A stretch of DNA of 22,044 nt, taken from positions 1 to 22,044 of IMG/VR virus record IMGVR_UViG_3300007519_000090. The stretch is one strand, 5' to 3'. Positions within the stretch are counted from its first letter, which is position 1; every line of letters starts with the position of its first letter. Positions 20,153 to 22,044 of the stretch are shown piece by piece. Source of the DNA: a virus. The notes below the pieces were generated by a model. It was not told where the DNA came from and did not search any database. It was given only the letters and a program-made list of their open reading frames with translations. Made by a program: the position numbers and the translations under genes.

Positions 20153-20701
20153 ATGACGGTGCAAATGAATGTCTACGGGATCGATGTCGCGTTGAAAGAG
20201 TTGCGCCATTACGACAGAGAGATGTATATACAACTCAGCAGGGGGATGTTGGCTGGCGCGAAGCCGTTGGCTTTGGTTGTCGGTGCTGAGTTTCCCCAAG
20301 CCGCGTTACGCAATTGGGTTGGTGACGGTCGTACTGCAGCACCTTCCCGTTTCCCGCGCGACTATGGGTATGCTGTTATCAGTGTAAAGCCGAAACTGCC
20401 GAAAACATCACGTAAAAGCACAGCGGGCAAGGGAATGGTGACGCGGCAAATCTTGCGGATCGAGGCGAGCAACGAAGGTGCAGCGATTTTTGAACAAGCA
20501 GGCAGGCACTCGAACCACATCTTCGTGCGTAACCTAGATGCGAAATTCGGCGGCAGATCATCAGGTGGTGGCACACGGTCACGTGTCATGTTTAAAGCAG
20601 TGAAAAACAACCAGCCGCTGGTCGAGCACGCTGTTGCCACTGTCGTGGCGTTGACAGACAAGATCGTCACACAGAACATCATCATGAACGCAGGGAAGTA
20701 G
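20153..20701 (+). CDS. gp10-like tail-associated protein (tentative)
   Basis: A 182-residue protein whose ATG lies 3 nt after the frameshifted product's stop. The N-terminal VYGIDVALKELRHYDREMYI, then AGAKPLALVVGAEFP, a variable Ser/Lys-rich middle, and GAAIFEQAGRHSNHIFVRNL followed by SRVMFKAVKNNQPLVEHAVA recall HK97 gp10-like tail components in actinophages. The usual position of gp10-like genes is before the tail tube gene; here it is after the chaperones. Function by resemblance only. Confidence 0.5.
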   Translation: MTVQMNVYGIDVALKELRHYDREMYIQLSRGMLAGAKPLALVVGAEFPQAALRNWVGDGRTAAPSRFPRDYGYAVISVKPKLPKTSRKSTAGKGMVTRQILRIEASNEGAAIFEQAGRHSNHIFVRNLDAKFGGRSSGGGTRSRVMFKAVKNNQPLVEHAVATVVALTDKIVTQNIIMNAGK

Positions 20702-20704
20702 CAC

Positions 20705-22044
20705 ATGGCTGTAGGCGTAAACATCATCTCGACTTTCAACTCGGCTGGTATCAACAAAGCGATCGCAGATTTCGGCAGGTTGAAAACGAGCGGACAAAAA
20801 GCGGCATTCGGACTACAAACGGTGAACGCTGGCTTCGCGAAACTAGCGAAAGTTGGCGCGATCACTGGCGGCATCATCGCTGCCATCGGCTTTAAACTGG
20901 CTCAAGCAGGGGAGACTGCAGAAGCATCGGATAGGCGCATCCAGTCAATCGCCAAATCGATGGGTATCTTCGGCAATGAAGCGGGAGTGGTCGCGTCACG
21001 GTTAATAAAATTGGCAGATGCACAAGCACTGCTCACTGGTATCGATGACAGTGCGATCAAACTGACACAAGCAAAGTTGCTGACTTTCAAGGAGTTGGCA
21101 ATCACTGCTGATCAAGTTGGTGGCAATTTCGACCGTGCAACGATGGCAGCGATGGATCTCGCAGCGGCGGGTTTCGGTGAGGTGAGTATGAACGCCGCAC
21201 AACTTGGCAAAGCGATGAACGACCCGATTAAGGGCATCACCGCGCTGCGGCGTGCTGGTGTCACATTCACCGAAGCCGAACGCGAAAAGATCAAGGTGCT
21301 GATCGAATCGGGTAAAATGCTAGAAGCACAGGGTGTGGTGTTGGCTGCGATCGAGACACAAGTCGGCGGCACAGCGAAAGCAACCGCGACCGCGACTGAC
21401 AAAATGAGGGTCGGTTTCAGCGAAATGGCTGAGGACATTGGCTCTCTGTTAGTGCCTGTCATCAATTCGTTGGCGGTGTTCATCAATGGCACGCTCGTGC
21501 CTTACATCAAGAATCTTGTCGCGGTCATCGGCACAGATGGACTCGGTGCGGCGCTACCAATAGTGGGCAAGGATCTGCTCAATTTCACTACGCACATGGG
21601 TGCGGTCGGCAACACGATCCTAGCGGTTACCACGTTATTTCTCGCCGTGAAAGCGGCAACTATCGCATATACGACAACGGTCGCGATCCTTTCGGTGGTC
21701 TTGCCGTTGCTGCGGACATCTTTGGTAGGTGCGACGGTGGCACAAACTCAACTCAATGTGGCGATGCTCTCAAACCCGATAGGGCTTATAGTCGCAGGCA
21801 TTGCTCTGTTGGTTGTCGCGTTGGTTGCGCTCTATCTGAAGTTCGAATTTGTGCGCACCGTGCTGAACTCCATATTCAACTTTTTGATCGGCATGTTCGA
21901 GAAATGGGTGAATGCGTGGATCAGCGCCATCAACATCATCATCAAGGGCATCAATTTTTTGATTAGAGCAGCCAATTTCTTTGGTGCTGACATAAACGAA
22001 ATCGGCTACATCGGGGAAGTGGCATTCGGTCGTATCGGGGATGC
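20705..22044 (+). CDS. Tape measure protein, N-terminal part (runs off window)
   Basis: An open frame starts at ATG 20705 (MAVGVNIISTFNSAGINKAI) and reaches the right edge without a stop (446 codons visible). It is Ala/Gly-rich and helical, with FGEVSMNAAQLGKAMNDPIK, FTEAEREKIKVLIESGKMLE and VGGTAKATATATDKMRVGFS, the repeating TMP block that precedes hydrophobic segments (about 320-350 and 360-380). TMP sets tail length and can enter the host membrane with the DNA. Order after the chaperones is diagnostic. Confidence 0.9.
   Translation, partial: MAVGVNIISTFNSAGINKAIADFGRLKTSGQKAAFGLQTVNAGFAKLAKVGAITGGIIAAIGFKLAQAGETAEASDRRIQSIAKSMGIFGNEAGVVASRLIKLADAQALLTGIDDSAIKLTQAKLLTFKELAITADQVGGNFDRATMAAMDLAAAGFGEVSMNAAQLGKAMNDPIKGITALRRAGVTFTEAEREKIKVLIESGKMLEAQGVVLAAIETQVGGTAKATATATDKMRVGFSEMAEDIGSLLVPVINSLAVFINGTLVPYIKNLVAVIGTDGLGAALPIVGKDLLNFTTHMGAVGNTILAVTTLFLAVKAATIAYTTTVAILSVVLPLLRTSLVGATVAQTQLNVAMLSNPIGLIVAGIALLVVALVALYLKFEFVRTVLNSIFNFLIGMFEKWVNAWISAINIIIKGINFLIRAANFFGADINEIGYIGEVAFGRIGD

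Overview
This window looks like part of the genome of a tailed, siphovirus-type phage infecting an actinobacterium. Every gene I can support lies on the + strand. Most neighbours overlap by ATGA or TGATG junctions or sit a few bases apart. There is a recognisable HK97-type morphogenesis run (terminase, portal, protease, capsid, connector, tail terminator, tail tube, frameshifted tail chaperones, tape measure). The actinobacterial host is inferred from a WhiB-type iron-sulfur regulator, from moderately GC-rich DNA with TAnnnT-type -10 elements, and from many small proteins of the kind typical of actinophages.

Left arm (1-11.9 kb), nucleotide metabolism and replication. The first complete gene is a PurA-like protein whose P-loop reads GSEAKG. 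The catalytic Asp of cellular adenylosuccinate synthetase is Ser here, the signature of phage PurZ, which starts 2-aminoadenine (base Z) synthesis. It is followed by a small Nmad1/MazG-like candidate, a tiny unknown, and a fusion of a nucleoside 2-deoxyribosyltransferase-like domain with a complete dUTPase. Tandem hairpins (2664-2736) close this block. The next block holds a Cas4/RecB-like exonuclease, an SSB-like protein, WhiB, several small genes (two Cys-rich ones of different base composition), a PD-(D/E)XK resolvase-like nuclease and a primase-polymerase/helicase. A 500-bp gene-free stretch follows (8710-9209). It holds eleven CGGCAC repeats, a 20-bp perfect palindrome, a C-rich tract and a near-consensus promoter, so it is a strong replication-origin candidate. 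The promoter leads into a run of small early-type genes, a two-helix membrane protein, a secreted lysozyme-like protein, a small zinc-finger-like protein and an HNH nuclease.

At about 11.92-12.13 kb the + strand changes from A/C-rich to G/T-rich, although gene direction does not change. A 204-bp non-coding gap with two overlapping palindromes and a pyrimidine-rich stretch lies there, directly between the HNH gene and the terminase genes. This is a plausible packaging site or physical genome end.

Right arm (12.1-22 kb), packaging and virion genes. The order is small and large terminase, a small membrane protein, portal, maturation protease with an N-terminal extra domain, major capsid protein, a hairpin terminator, a small protein, head-tail connector, tail terminator, a small protein, major tail protein, tail assembly chaperones joined by a canonical T TTT TTG -1 slippery site, a gp10-like protein, and the start of the tape measure gene, which runs off the window.

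The most interesting system is the probable Z-genome module (PurZ plus adjacent pool-modifying enzymes). DatZ and the Z-specific polymerase DpoZ are not visible here; they may lie outside the window or be replaced by the unusual neighbours. Recurrent -10-like boxes 5-6 nt before ATG codons suggest that several transcripts are leaderless. No tRNA gene, CRISPR array, integrase or insertion sequence was seen.
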